Assembly: GCA_002502785.1 (NCBI GenBank)
Contig: DAQG01000080.1
Span: 1 to 48,988 of the forward strand
Direction of reading: 5' to 3'
Length of the DNA: 48,988 nt
Origin: Methanothrix harundinacea
GTDB lineage: Archaea > Halobacteriota > Methanosarcinia > Methanotrichales > Methanotrichaceae
How positions within the stretch are numbered: position 1 is the stretch's first letter; each line of letters opens with the position of its first letter. A model generated the notes under the pieces. The model searched no databases. It was given only the letters and a program-made list of their open reading frames with translations, and was not told the origin of the DNA. The position numbers were made by a program, and so were the translations under genes. This document shows positions 34,929 through 43,667 of the stretch, one piece after another.

Positions 34929-35990
34929 ATGAAACTGTCTCTTCCATTCATGCTCGCGATCACGCTGGTCGTCATCACGACTTCGGCTCAGGCTCAAGAG
35001 GTTGTGGATATCTACTCGGACCTTCAGTCTTGCGACGTCACCGTGAAAGGGGACGCGGCCGGCTGCCGCCTCCAGGTGGATCTATCTTCTGCAAAAGAAG
35101 GGGTGATTCAGACGAGAACTCTCTCTCTCGACGGATCCGGCACCTGGATTGTGGCCTGGGACGTTTCGGGAGCTGAAGAGGGCTCTTACGGGGCCTGCGC
35201 CAAATTGATCAAAGAGGGCGAGGTCGTATCCAAGAAGTGCACCGACTTCTATTACGGCGGCAGGGTTGACATAAGGTTTGACGTCCGAGACGCTCACGCT
35301 GACTACCGGGGTATGACCCTTTTGGTCTACTCCGAAGACCTGGCGGTGGTGGACGTTTACTACACCCTCGTCAAAGGAGACAAGGCCGTATACGTCTCGA
35401 AGAGCGAATCGGTCCCCATCGCCGGAAGCGTTCGTTCTCCGTCGGACCTGAGCATACAGTGGAAGCAGCTGCTCGAAAACGGCGAAGAGTACGGAGGAAG
35501 GGTCAAGATCGTCGAGAAGAAGAACGGCCAGACCAGGGCCTTCATGAACAGCTTCACCGCCAGGGACGACGCCGAGATCACCGACACCTACGAGGACGAG
35601 ACCGGCGCCAGCGCGACGGTGATGGGACGGTCACGAGTTCCCTTTGAGGGCTCCCTGAGGTTCGACCTCTATCAGAACGGGACGCTTCTCACGTCCGTCG
35701 AGCAGAAGACTCCTATCCTCCTGAACGGCGATGACGAGACGGTCGAGATCTCCTGGAACGAGACCCTGAACCCAGGGATTTATCAGCTCACAATCCAGCT
35801 TTTGGGCAACGATGGCGACGTGATAGATCTCGAGGAGAGTATAATCGAGGCCGAGATTCCGCCCAGGCCTCAGGCGGTCGAGACCTCGGCGGAGGAGAGC
35901 GGCTCCAGCATATCTCCCGCAGTCATGGCCCTTGCCGTCCTACTGATCGCAGCCGCTGCGATCGTCGTCATCCGGCGGCGAAAAGGCTGA
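34929..35990 (+). CDS. Membrane-anchored extracellular protein, function unknown
   Basis: The 353-residue protein has an N-terminal signal peptide (hydrophobic to AQA-QE near residue 23). A beta-rich ectodomain of probable Ig-like modules follows, and a C-terminal helix SISPAVMALAVLLIAAAAIVVI ends in RRRKG, so it should be anchored with the body outside. Two N-x-T sequons occur late. Four Cys in the first third could pair. Start chosen at the ATG at 34929; codons at 34905 and 34914 would give only a few more residues. It lies 160 bases after aglB. Confidence 0.8.
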   Translation: MKLSLPFMLAITLVVITTSAQAQEVVDIYSDLQSCDVTVKGDAAGCRLQVDLSSAKEGVIQTRTLSLDGSGTWIVAWDVSGAEEGSYGACAKLIKEGEVVSKKCTDFYYGGRVDIRFDVRDAHADYRGMTLLVYSEDLAVVDVYYTLVKGDKAVYVSKSESVPIAGSVRSPSDLSIQWKQLLENGEEYGGRVKIVEKKNGQTRAFMNSFTARDDAEITDTYEDETGASATVMGRSRVPFEGSLRFDLYQNGTLLTSVEQKTPILLNGDDETVEISWNETLNPGIYQLTIQLLGNDGDVIDLEESIIEAEIPPRPQAVETSAEESGSSISPAVMALAVLLIAAAAIVVIRRRKG

Positions 35991-36034
35991 AATTTCTCAT
36001 ACAAGAACGCCCGAGGCGAAAAAATTCCACGAAC

Positions 36035-36063
36035 GGGTCCCGGGGCTTTGGTCCCCCGGACCC
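36035..36063. terminator. Strong GC hairpin between convergent genes
   Basis: GGGTCCCGGGG and CCCCCGGACCC pair with a single mismatch around a CTTTGGT loop. It lies between the end of the surface protein and the end of the FAH-like gene, so it fits a two-way terminator. Confidence 0.55.
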
Positions 36064-36107
36064 CTCATGCCGATCTGATTTTCACCATAGTAAAAAAAAG
36101 TATGGGG

Positions 36108-36827
36108 TCAGCTCCCCTTGACCACGCCGTTTTTGAGGACCCCTAGCCCCTCGATCTCGACCTCCACCACGTCTCCTGCCTTCAGCGACCCGACGCCCGG
36201 AGGCGTTCCCGTGGCTATTACGTCACCGGGAAGGAGGGTCATGATCTCGCTCACAAACTCGATCAGCTTCGGTACCGAGAATATCAGGTCTGATGTGCTG
36301 GAGCTCTGCCTCACAGCGCCGTTCACCCTCGTCTGGATCGCTAAGTTCGTGGGGTCGAGATCGACGACGTAAGGGCCCATGGGCGCGAAGGTGTCGAAGC
36401 TTTTGGCCCGGGTCCACCGACCGTCTTTTCTCTGGAGGTCGCGGGCGGTGACGTCGTTGAAGTTCGCGTAGCCGAGGATGTAATCGTCTGCATTATCCGC
36501 CTGGACGTTTCTGCACCTCTCTTTTATCACCACCGCCAGCTCACCCTCGTAGTCTACCTGGCTGCTTGATGGAGGCATCACGATATCGGCTCCGGGCCCG
36601 ATAATCGCCGTTGGGGGCTTCATGAATATTATCGGCTCCTCCGGGAGGGCCATCTTCAGCTCTTTTGCGTGCTCGACGTAGTTCAGGCCGACGCAGACTA
36701 CCTTGCTCGGCTCTGATGGGGCGAGTAGCTCCACCTCTTTGAGGTCGTACTCCTTCCCTCTGGCCTTGATCGATCCTCCGGACACCTCGCCCCTCAAAAC
36801 CTCGTTTCCCAAAAGAAACCTAGCCAT
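36108..36827 (-). CDS. Fumarylacetoacetate hydrolase-family protein
   Basis: The 239-residue protein has the FAH fold. KVVCVGLNYVEHAKELK lies near 48, FMKPPTAIIGPGADIVMP near 75, VDYEGELAVVI (metal-binding Glu pair) near 100, and GDVIATGTPPGVG near the end. Relatives act as hydratases, isomerases or acylpyruvases; the exact substrate is unknown. I use the ATG at 36827, 28 bases after pyrK; a longer frame would run through the pyrK end. It completes the pyrD-pyrK operon, so a metabolite-repair role beside pyrimidine synthesis is possible. Confidence 0.87.
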   Translation of the reverse strand: MARFLLGNEVLRGEVSGGSIKARGKEYDLKEVELLAPSEPSKVVCVGLNYVEHAKELKMALPEEPIIFMKPPTAIIGPGADIVMPPSSSQVDYEGELAVVIKERCRNVQADNADDYILGYANFNDVTARDLQRKDGRWTRAKSFDTFAPMGPYVVDLDPTNLAIQTRVNGAVRQSSSTSDLIFSVPKLIEFVSEIMTLLPGDVIATGTPPGVGSLKAGDVVEVEIEGLGVLKNGVVKGS

Positions 36828-36855
36828 CAAAAGATCATCACCCCAATCATCTCCA

Positions 36856-37614
36856 TCATTTTTTGAGGCCGTTGGGACCTCTTCTGTACCTGCCAAACTC
36901 GGTCCCTGCCAACTGGTCCCCCCTGATAACCGGCCCCTCGACGCAGACCCTGATCCCGGTGGGATCGATAGCGCAGGATCCGCATATACCCATGCCGCAC
37001 TTGAAGTACCGGTCGATGCTCGCCTGGATCTTCGTCTCCATGCCACGGCACCTACCGATCACGTCCGCCATCATCGGCTCCGGGCCGCAGAGGTAGATTT
37101 GGTCGTAATCCCGAGGGTTCAGACGTTCCAGGCCCGCCGAGGCCCGGCCACATATCCCCTCGGAGCCGTCGTCGGTCGTTATGACCAGGTCGCCGATCCT
37201 CTCAAACCTTTCCCTGAAGATCAGATCGTTGCAGCACCGGAAGCCGAGAAGGGTCGAGACCTCCATCCCCCTCTCGCTGGCCGCCTCCCCCAGAAGGGCG
37301 AGGGGCGCAGCACCCACCCCGCCGCCGACGAGAAGGATCCGATCGCCGGATAGGACGAAGCCGTTTCCAAGAGGGCCCCGAAGCCCGAGGCTGTCGCCCA
37401 CTTCGAGATCGAAGATCGCCCTCGTCGCCTCGCCCACCAGCTGGACCGTGATGCCGTTTCGGTAAGATATGCTCATGGGGACTTCGTCGACCTCCCTCAC
37501 CCAGACCATCAGGTACTGGCCTGGAACCGGGTCGAGGTCGAGGTCGAACCGCAGGGTTCTGACGCTTGCGGTCTCGTGGACGATCTCGACGATCCGAGCG
37601 TTCTTCGGCCTCAT
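36856..37614 (-). CDS. pyrK: Dihydroorotate dehydrogenase electron-transfer subunit PyrK
   Basis: The 252-residue iron-sulphur flavoprotein has an FAD domain (GQYLMVWV and VPMSISYR), an NAD-binding segment (ILLVGGGVGAAPLALL), the DQIYLCGPEPMM loop, and a C-terminal 2Fe-2S site in CGMGICGSCAIDPTGIRVC. It passes electrons from PyrD to NAD or another carrier. The ATG at 37614 overlaps the pyrD stop in ATGA. A longer frame to 37791 only reads pyrD in another phase. Confidence 0.93.
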   Translation of the reverse strand: MRPKNARIVEIVHETASVRTLRFDLDLDPVPGQYLMVWVREVDEVPMSISYRNGITVQLVGEATRAIFDLEVGDSLGLRGPLGNGFVLSGDRILLVGGGVGAAPLALLGEAASERGMEVSTLLGFRCCNDLIFRERFERIGDLVITTDDGSEGICGRASAGLERLNPRDYDQIYLCGPEPMMADVIGRCRGMETKIQASIDRYFKCGMGICGSCAIDPTGIRVCVEGPVIRGDQLAGTEFGRYRRGPNGLKK

Positions 37615-38516
37615 GAAAACCTCCTGGCCAAGCCTCTCAGCTCTTCCAGGGTCATGCCTTTTCTGTCCAGATATGATGAGAGCCCTTCGGTGATGGACCT
37701 GAATACGGCGTAACCTTCGACTCCACCTAGGGCGGTCCCCACCTGGACGCCCGCAGCTCCCGCCATGATAATCTCCGCGGCGTCCTGCCAAGAGGAAACC
37801 CCACCGACCCCGATCACCGGGATCTCAAGGGCGCTGGCGAGGTCGTAAACGCACCTTATCGCCACGGGCTTTATCGCCGGGCCCGAGAGGCCCCCGAAAC
37901 GGTTTCCGAGGATCGGCCGGCCGGACTCAACGTCGATCGCCATCGCCTTCAGGGTGTTTATCGCCACAACACCGTCCGCCCCTCCGCGCTGGGCGGCAAG
38001 GCCCAGGCCGACGATGTCGGCGACGTTGGGAGTGAGCTTCACCCAGACGGGGACCGCGACGCTCTCTTTTACCGTCCGGGTGATCTCCTCGACGTTGCAG
38101 GCCTCGCACCCGATCTCGGCACCGTAACGCTCGGCGTGGGGACAGCTCAGGTTCAGCTCGAAGCCGTCGGCTTCGAGGCCCTCTGCCACCTCCACGAACT
38201 CCTCGGGGCCGGACCCGAAGATGCTCGCCACCACCGGAACCCCGCCCTCTCTTCCGATATCGATCTCCTCCTGGAAGTTGTGATAGGAGGGGTTCGGAAG
38301 GCCCATGGCGTTCAACAGACCCCCCTCCACCTGGACGACGGTGGGTCCACGATGCCCTTCCCTAGGGGCCACGCCCACCGACTTGGTGACGACGCCGCCT
38401 GCCCCCGACTGGGCCGCTCTTTTGAGGGAGGCTCCGGTGGTGCCCAAAATCCCCGCCGCCAGCATGACGGGGTTTTTCATCCGGATTCCTCCCACCTCTC
38501 CCGAAAGGGATGCCAT
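37611..38516 (-). CDS. pyrD: Dihydroorotate dehydrogenase, catalytic subunit PyrD (type 1B)
   Basis: The 301-residue FMN enzyme oxidises dihydroorotate to orotate in pyrimidine synthesis. It shows NPVMLAAGILGTTGASL at the start, NAMGLPNPSYHNF, ELNLSCPHAE with the catalytic Cys loop region, VWVKLTPNVADIV, and GVGGVSSWQDAAEIIMAGA. It pairs with PyrK by an ATGA overlap, which marks the NAD-linked class 1B. The ATG at 38516 is 22-31 bases after a TATA box, so the transcript is probably leaderless. Confidence 0.95.
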   Translation of the reverse strand: MASLSGEVGGIRMKNPVMLAAGILGTTGASLKRAAQSGAGGVVTKSVGVAPREGHRGPTVVQVEGGLLNAMGLPNPSYHNFQEEIDIGREGGVPVVASIFGSGPEEFVEVAEGLEADGFELNLSCPHAERYGAEIGCEACNVEEITRTVKESVAVPVWVKLTPNVADIVGLGLAAQRGGADGVVAINTLKAMAIDVESGRPILGNRFGGLSGPAIKPVAIRCVYDLASALEIPVIGVGGVSSWQDAAEIIMAGAAGVQVGTALGGVEGYAVFRSITEGLSSYLDRKGMTLEELRGLARRFS

Positions 38517-38537
38517 GGCTGAAAGTCGTCCAGAGAG

Positions 38538-38547
38538 GATAAAAGTC
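38538..38547 (-). promoter_or_regulatory. TATA box of the pyrD operon
   Basis: CTTTTATCC on the minus strand sits about 22-31 bases before the pyrD ATG, the archaeal spacing for a leaderless message. Confidence 0.55.
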
Positions 38548-38685
38548 TTGTCGGAGAGCGTCCTGGGGGAGGGGCGCAAAAGAAACGGGACTCTCTAGAA
38601 ACAGTACTCTGAAGATTTGAGACCCAAAGATTTTTCGCAGAAGATGGCGAAAGATAGCAGAAGAAGTGCTTGGGTGGAGGGCAAG

Positions 38686-39438
38686 ATGAGGCTCAGTTTC
38701 CCTTTGGTTCTATCGGTGACGTTGCTGATCATTCTGCTGGCGCAAGAGTCGCTGTTAGCGTCAAGCTATGCCCCTCTGCCAGTAGGGAACGGCTGGGACG
38801 GTGATTACAATTCCGCACTGGAGCTGCGCTGCGCCGCCGATCCGAAGGAGGTCAAGAGCGGCGAGACCTTCACCATGAACGTGACCCTCTGTAACCTTGC
38901 CCCCAAGCCGATGACGAGCGTCTTTTTAGAGGTCGATTTCGATGCAAATGTCGAGCCGATGGCAGCCACCATGATGCCCTCGGAAGCCTGGATCTGGAAG
39001 TTCGAGGAGATGTGTGCCGGAAGTTGCGCGAGCCTCGCCCTGAAAGTGAGGGTGCCAAAGCCACAGAGGAGCTTCACGATGAGCCGCTCCATCTCAGGCG
39101 AGGGGTATGTGAGCCTCTCAGAGGATTTTTCAACAAAAGAGGAGCCCTACGAGATCGGGTGTGACGTCAGCGCCTGGACCGGGGGCATGAACGAGCCGGT
39201 CCGAAACTCGACCATTGTTGCCGTCCTTGGAGAACCAGGAACGGAGGTTAGCGTCCGTGAGATGGGCAGCGGGAACTACACCAGCCAGGAGGAGGTGAGG
39301 TTCGATTCGGAGGATAAGTCGATCGAGGTGGCCAGGAACTTCACAAACCAGAGCCAGAGAAACGCCAGCGTCCTGGACCAGTGGTCTTACATAAAGCTCG
39401 ATGAGAACGGAACTGTTTTGATATCTGGCGAGAGGTAA
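38686..39438 (+). CDS. Secreted sequon-rich protein with DUF11-like domain
   Basis: The 250-residue protein has a signal peptide (hydrophobic residues 5-24). A beta domain follows of the kind seen in DUF11-type surface proteins: KEVKSGETFTMNVTLCNLAP and a Val/Leu strand pattern. Seven N-x-S/T sequons are visible, six in the second half (such as NFTNQSQRNAS), so it should be an AglB target. No C-terminal anchor is seen. The ATG at 38686 is supported by GGAGGG upstream. Four to five Cys lie in the N-terminal half. Confidence 0.75.
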   Translation: MRLSFPLVLSVTLLIILLAQESLLASSYAPLPVGNGWDGDYNSALELRCAADPKEVKSGETFTMNVTLCNLAPKPMTSVFLEVDFDANVEPMAATMMPSEAWIWKFEEMCAGSCASLALKVRVPKPQRSFTMSRSISGEGYVSLSEDFSTKEEPYEIGCDVSAWTGGMNEPVRNSTIVAVLGEPGTEVSVREMGSGNYTSQEEVRFDSEDKSIEVARNFTNQSQRNASVLDQWSYIKLDENGTVLISGER

Positions 39439-39819
39439 CGGGCCTCAAGTCCGAAAGATGCCGATAGATCTCGCCGGCTACGAGCTATCGATCTTTCATC
39501 AGGGCTTCTGACGCAGGATTTTGGGTGGCTTCTTGACGAAGCTCATGACGAGACTGCTGAAGGCGTCGGCCTTGGAGGAAGAATGGACCACATTATCTTG
39601 ATACCTAATTAGGTTGAAGCTTCTAAAACCAGCTTAATGCACGCGATTTTACGAAAAATCATCGTGATGGTCTCTCTGTATAAATCGATATTCGATAATG
39701 TTCCAATATTCTCAACCGTAGCCAAATTCCAACCCATAAGAAGGATTCACGACCAAAAGTTGACGACGAAATAAGTCGCTTTTCGACCGAATTAGCCAGA
39801 TGAAAGAATGAAGAATAGA
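39439..39819. other. Intergenic region with a terminator-like hairpin and no supported gene
   Basis: An imperfect hairpin lies at 39453-39497 (GAAAGAT/GATAG against CTATC/ATCTTTC), just after the secreted protein, and probably ends its transcript. On the minus strand a 27-codon GTG frame ends near 39507 with PPKILRQKP, perhaps the end of a lost gene. The rest, toward tRNA-Glu, is AT-rich and empty. Confidence 0.5.
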
Positions 39820-39894
39820 TGCTCCGGTGGGGATTTGAACCCCAGTCGCAGGAGTGAGAGTCCTGCATGATTGGCCGAGCTACACTACCGGAGC
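39820..39894 (-). tRNA. tRNA-Glu (CTC)
   Basis: The minus strand folds into a full cloverleaf. The acceptor stem GCTCCGG pairs with CCGGAGC, the anticodon stem CAGGA pairs with TCCTG around the loop CTCTCAC, and the T-arm has GGTTCAAATCC. The anticodon CTC reads GAG (Glu). The discriminator is A and CCA is not encoded. Confidence 0.95.
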
Positions 39895-39921
39895 GCGAGT
39901 GCCCCTTCGGTTGGCTTTCTA

Positions 39922-39930
39922 CCATTTAAC
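39922..39930 (-). promoter_or_regulatory. TATA box of tRNA-Glu, over the nth stop
   Basis: GTTAAATGG on the minus strand lies about 28-36 bases before the tRNA 5' end and overlaps the nth stop codon. Confidence 0.5.
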
Positions 39931-40717
39931 CCTTTTGCCCCGCCCGGTCCGGATAAGGGCATATCCTTCTCAAGATGCACTTGTCGCAAGAAGGGGATCT
40001 CGCCTTGCATATGGCTCGCCCGTGCCTGATTAGGTTGACATGAAACGAGCAGAACTTATCAGGGGGCGTGATATTCTCGAGGATCCTCTCCGCCTCATCG
40101 ATGCTCGCATCCTCCGGAACGAAGCCGAGCCTCCGAGAGAGCCTGTTGACATGGGTGTCCACCGGGAGAAACGGCATCTTGAAGGCGAAGAGGAGGACTA
40201 CGGCCGCCGTCTTCGGCCCCACGCCCGGAAGGGTGAGGAGGTAATCGCGCGCATTCTTCGGGTCCGCGTCCTTCAGGAAATCGAGGTCTATCGTCCCGGT
40301 CGTTCCCGCCCTCGCATTCCTCTCAGCCCCATTGTCCCTCTCTTCTCTCTTGTCCCTCTCCTTTATCTTCTCCAGGGCCTCTTTGATTCTACTGGTTTTG
40401 ATCTTGGCCAGGCCCCCGCAGCGTATCTGGCGAGCGACCTCCTCATCCGGCGCGTCCAGAAGGGATTGGTAGTCGGGGTACCTCCTCTTTAGGTTCTCAA
40501 AGGCTCGGTGGGTGTTCGCAGAGGTGGTGTTCTGGGAGAGGATCGTCTGGACAAGAAGGTCGACGGGACCCGATCCCCGGCTCCTTGGAAGGCCGTAGAC
40601 ATCTTCCAGCAAATCTATGCACTTTAGGAGGCGGTCGAGGGTATTGACGGGTGGTTCGACATCGGTATCAGCTTCGACATCGGTATCTTTATCGGCATCG
40701 GCATTGGTCGCTGCCAT
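39926..40717 (-). CDS. nth: Endonuclease III (DNA glycosylase/AP lyase)
   Basis: The 263-residue base-excision enzyme has ILSQNTTSANTHRAF near residue 60 and the helix-hairpin-helix LLTLPGVGPKTAAVVLLFAF near 165-184. The catalytic Asp loop PVDTHVNRLSRRLG is present, as is the 4Fe-4S loop C-x6-C-x2-C-x5-C at the end. It removes oxidised pyrimidines. The N-terminal 25 residues are an Asp-rich stretch (DADKDTDVEADTDVE) encoded by near-repeats of a CGACATCGGTAT-type unit, and about 20 charged residues are inserted mid-protein. Confidence 0.95.
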   Translation of the reverse strand: MAATNADADKDTDVEADTDVEPPVNTLDRLLKCIDLLEDVYGLPRSRGSGPVDLLVQTILSQNTTSANTHRAFENLKRRYPDYQSLLDAPDEEVARQIRCGGLAKIKTSRIKEALEKIKERDKREERDNGAERNARAGTTGTIDLDFLKDADPKNARDYLLTLPGVGPKTAAVVLLFAFKMPFLPVDTHVNRLSRRLGFVPEDASIDEAERILENITPPDKFCSFHVNLIRHGRAICKARSPSCDKCILRRICPYPDRAGQKG

Positions 40718-40837
40718 CCTCCCTTTCCATGACCTTTAAGGATCAATAACCTGACGCTGCGGCCGGGCACGAGACGGTTCGCCCCTCTCGGCGGCTCATG
40801 GGAAAAATTATTAGCTGAAGGGGGCGTGGGTAGAGTG

Positions 40838-42115
40838 ATGGACTTTGGCTATCTGAACCTGGAGGCGATAGCCTTCAGCGATCTCTACCCCTTCCTCATC
40901 TCGATCCTCATCGGGGCCCTCATCGGAACGGAGCGGGAGCGGGACCTTCTGGAGAAGAAGAAACGAGGGGTTGCGGGGCTTAGAACCTTCATCCTGATCT
41001 CGCTGTTGGGCACCCTCTCCGCCAACATGGCGTCTCTCTACGGCGGGACGTTCATGATGGTGGCCTTCGCCAGCTTCGCCCTTCTGGTGGCGGTGGGCTA
41101 CGCCGCCAGTGCTACGAACCTCGGCCGGCTGGATTTCACCTCAGAGGTGGCGGTCGTGATCGCCTTCATCCTGGGAGCGCTCTGCCACTCTCCAGATACC
41201 ATGATGCTCGCCATCGCCCTCGCCATCCTTGAGACGGTGATCCTGGCCGTAAAGAAGACCGCTCACAGGTACGTCGAGATCATAAGGGAGGAGGAGCTTC
41301 TCGACACCCTGAAGATGGGGACGATAGCCCTCGTGATACTGCCGCTTCTGCCCAACACCACCCTCGATCCCTTCGGGGTCCTGAACCCACGGAACATCTG
41401 GCTGATGGTGGTTCTTGTCAGCCTGATTGGCTATGTCGGCTACGTCATGATCAGGATTTTTGGGACCGAGAAGGGTTTGTCCATCACCGGGGCCCTGGGG
41501 GGGCTCGTCTCCAGCACCGCTGTAGCCACCACCATGGCGGCGGAGGCGAAAGCTCACAAAGAGGTGATACCTTCGGCGGTCTTCGCCACCACCATCGCCA
41601 GCTGCACCATGTTCCCCCGGATCCTCCTCGAGGTATTCGTGGTGAACAGGGCGCTCTTCATCCCCTTGCTTCTGCCTCTTGCCAGCATGACGGTGATCGG
41701 CGTCGTTATGGCCTTTCTCCTATTCAGGAAGAGGGAGACGATCGAGACGAGCGTCAACCTGGACGACCCCTTCAAGCTCTCTCCAGCCCTCAAGTTCGGG
41801 GCATTCTTCGCCTTCGTCCTTCTCGTCTCAAAGCTCGCCAGCATCTATTTTGGCCAGGCCGGAACCTATGCCGCAAGCCTGGTGGCGGGGCTTGCGGACG
41901 TCGACGCCATAACCCTCTCTTTGGCAACCCTCGCAAAGACTTCCCAGATGCAGGAAGGGGTGGCGGTGGCAGCGATTACTCTCGCCGCCATGACGAACAC
42001 CCTGGTCAAGCTCTCGATAACCTTCATCCTGGGGACCAGGGAGTTTGGGTCACGGGTTGCCCTGATATTCCTGCCGATGATCGCGGTGGGGCTTTTGGCC
42101 ATCTTTTTGTTTTAG
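40838..42115 (+). CDS. MgtC/SapB and DUF4010 membrane protein
   Basis: The 425-residue membrane protein joins an MgtC-like N-terminal half (ILIGALIGTERERD near residues 22-36, RGVAGLRTF near 45, then helices) to a DUF4010 C-terminal half with about eight helices. SITGALGGLVSSTAVATTMA marks the junction domain. Roles in magnesium handling or envelope homeostasis are suggested for relatives but unproven. I use the ATG at 40838; a GTG four codons upstream is an alternative. TATA-like AAAATTATT lies about 30 bases upstream. Confidence 0.88.
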   Translation: MDFGYLNLEAIAFSDLYPFLISILIGALIGTERERDLLEKKKRGVAGLRTFILISLLGTLSANMASLYGGTFMMVAFASFALLVAVGYAASATNLGRLDFTSEVAVVIAFILGALCHSPDTMMLAIALAILETVILAVKKTAHRYVEIIREEELLDTLKMGTIALVILPLLPNTTLDPFGVLNPRNIWLMVVLVSLIGYVGYVMIRIFGTEKGLSITGALGGLVSSTAVATTMAAEAKAHKEVIPSAVFATTIASCTMFPRILLEVFVVNRALFIPLLLPLASMTVIGVVMAFLLFRKRETIETSVNLDDPFKLSPALKFGAFFAFVLLVSKLASIYFGQAGTYAASLVAGLADVDAITLSLATLAKTSQMQEGVAVAAITLAAMTNTLVKLSITFILGTREFGSRVALIFLPMIAVGLLAIFLF

Positions 42116-42268
42116 GCCTGCCCCTCAATTTTTATTGGATCTGTCCTGGTCCCTCAAAATTGACGATCGAAAAGTTTCGAGCATCTCCCCAAAGGCGACT
42201 TATTCTCAGGAAAGTTATTAAACGATCTCGGATGATAATATACTTGTTGTTTTAGGAGAGTGAGTGGG

Positions 42269-43129
42269 TTGAAAAAAAGTTTTATCTTCGGGCTCGCCCT
42301 GTTGGTGAGCTTATCGGCCGCGTCCGGAAACGCTCTGGCGATCGCTTTAGATACGGAAGCTGCTGCAAGCCCCGTGAACGCCGCAGCCGGAAACAGCGAG
42401 AGCGCCCTCCTTCTGGTCTCGGTCATGGACCCGGAGGGAACTCCAGTGAGTGGTCTTGGTCAGTCCAACTTCAAAGTTGACGTCACCATCGCTGCGCCCG
42501 GTGGAGAACTCGTGGACGTAAAACAAGCCGACGAGGCCTCCAGGGAGCCAGGATTCTACATAATCGATGTCGTGCCCACGACCTACAATGGAACCCAGTA
42601 CACATGGAATGCCGGAATTTACCTCTTCGCCGTAACCGTCGAGAGGGGCGACGACAGAGGTCAATCGATAGCGGAAATGGAGATAGAGGGCGCATCAGGG
42701 TTGACTTATGAGACCCCAGCCGGGACGACATCTGAGGCGCAGACTACGACACCGGCATCTTTCAGCCCGACACTCAGGACGACAACCGATGCGAGATTGG
42801 TGGACCTCACCCTCACCGTGGCCGGGCGACCTACAGCGCCCACGAGTCTTATCAAGGTGGGTGATATGCCCTGCCAGATCAAGTGGAATGACAACGCCAA
42901 CAACGAGAACGGTTACAACATATACATCGGCGGGTCCTGTACCAACTGCATGGCGACGTCAGACTCCTCTTGGCGCAAGTTGGCCAGCGTCGGTCCCGAT
43001 ATCGATAGCTACACGTGGAGCCAGTCTTGTTGTGCTGTTGGCGAGTGCTCCTGTGTCATGGTGAGAGCCTTCAACCAGTTCGGAGAATCCAGCAACAGCA
43101 ACGTGATCATGCTGGCACCGCTCTGCTGA
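42269..43129 (+). CDS. Secreted two-domain protein with Cys-rich FN3-like end
   Basis: The 286-residue product has a signal peptide (KKSFIFGLALLVSLSAASG, cut near residue 23), a beta domain to about 150, a Thr/Pro-rich linker, and a C-terminal domain with CTNC, SCCAVGECSC and a final Cys. The end resembles a fibronectin type III fold. AGGAG lies ten bases before the TTG at 42269, so TTG is my start; the GTG at 42260 is too close to it. One clear N-x-T sequon. Function unknown. Confidence 0.75.
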   Translation: MKKSFIFGLALLVSLSAASGNALAIALDTEAAASPVNAAAGNSESALLLVSVMDPEGTPVSGLGQSNFKVDVTIAAPGGELVDVKQADEASREPGFYIIDVVPTTYNGTQYTWNAGIYLFAVTVERGDDRGQSIAEMEIEGASGLTYETPAGTTSEAQTTTPASFSPTLRTTTDARLVDLTLTVAGRPTAPTSLIKVGDMPCQIKWNDNANNENGYNIYIGGSCTNCMATSDSSWRKLASVGPDIDSYTWSQSCCAVGECSCVMVRAFNQFGESSNSNVIMLAPLC

Positions 43130-43178
43130 GTTGATCGCAAAAATCGGTGTGCTGTGCTTGGGCCATCCCGCCACCAAT

Positions 43179-43255
43179 TCTTTTTAGGCTTTTTTGCCCT
43201 AAATCGGATATTTCGTGACGGCATCGTTTAAGTCAGCGATGCCGTCACAATATCC
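43179..43255. terminator. T tracts plus long hairpin between convergent genes
   Basis: Two T-rich runs (about 43180-43196) are followed by a long hairpin. GTGACGGCATCG (43215-43226) pairs with CGATGCCGTCAC (43237-43248), and outer arms GGATATT and AATATCC pair across a two-base bulge. The 10-base loop is TTTAAGTCAG. Confidence 0.6.
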
Positions 43256-43394
43256 ATCAGGCGCTCCTGGCGTTTTCCTTACGTTGACGGCGTCGTGGTC
43301 AGAGTATATCATAAAAAGGTGAAATAAAGGAGGACGCCGCATCCCATCCCTGGGCGCAGCGTCAGCTTCGATCTCGGTCGGATCGCCAGTTTCG

Positions 43395-43667
43395 CTAGAA
43401 TATCTTCTGGACGACCGCCGAGAGGATCGGTCCCCCTCTGCCGACGACCTTGGCCTCGTATATCCAGAGCTCTTCTTTGTTGAGGGCGCCCACGACCATT
43501 ATCGCTTTTCCCTCGTCGTCTGAAAGGTCGATCTGATGTTTTTCGACCGCCTCTTCATCAAGGAGCTTCGGCTTGATCAGTTTGGTCAGCCTTACGGCGC
43601 AGCAGTGCTCGGCCGGTTCCAGTATCCTGAAGTGGCCGCTCTCGACAAGGCCCAAAAACTCGTCCAT
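43395..43667 (-). CDS. Conserved-looking small protein, function unknown
   Basis: The 90-residue product has a beta pattern with CCAVRLTKLIKPKLL and GKAIMVVGALNKEELWIYEAKVVG, which reads like an OB-type barrel, a guess from pattern only. GGAGGTG lies six to eight bases before the ATG at 43667, and TATA-like AATTATAAATG lies further upstream. It stands alone between a secreted protein and the cysteine-cluster gene. I do not recognise the family. Confidence 0.65.
   Translation of the reverse strand: MDEFLGLVESGHFRILEPAEHCCAVRLTKLIKPKLLDEEAVEKHQIDLSDDEGKAIMVVGALNKEELWIYEAKVVGRGGPILSAVVQKIF

Noticed and set aside
39507..39590. Short minus-strand frame ending PPKILRQKP
   Set aside because: Too short and without a ribosome site; mentioned only as a possible gene remnant.
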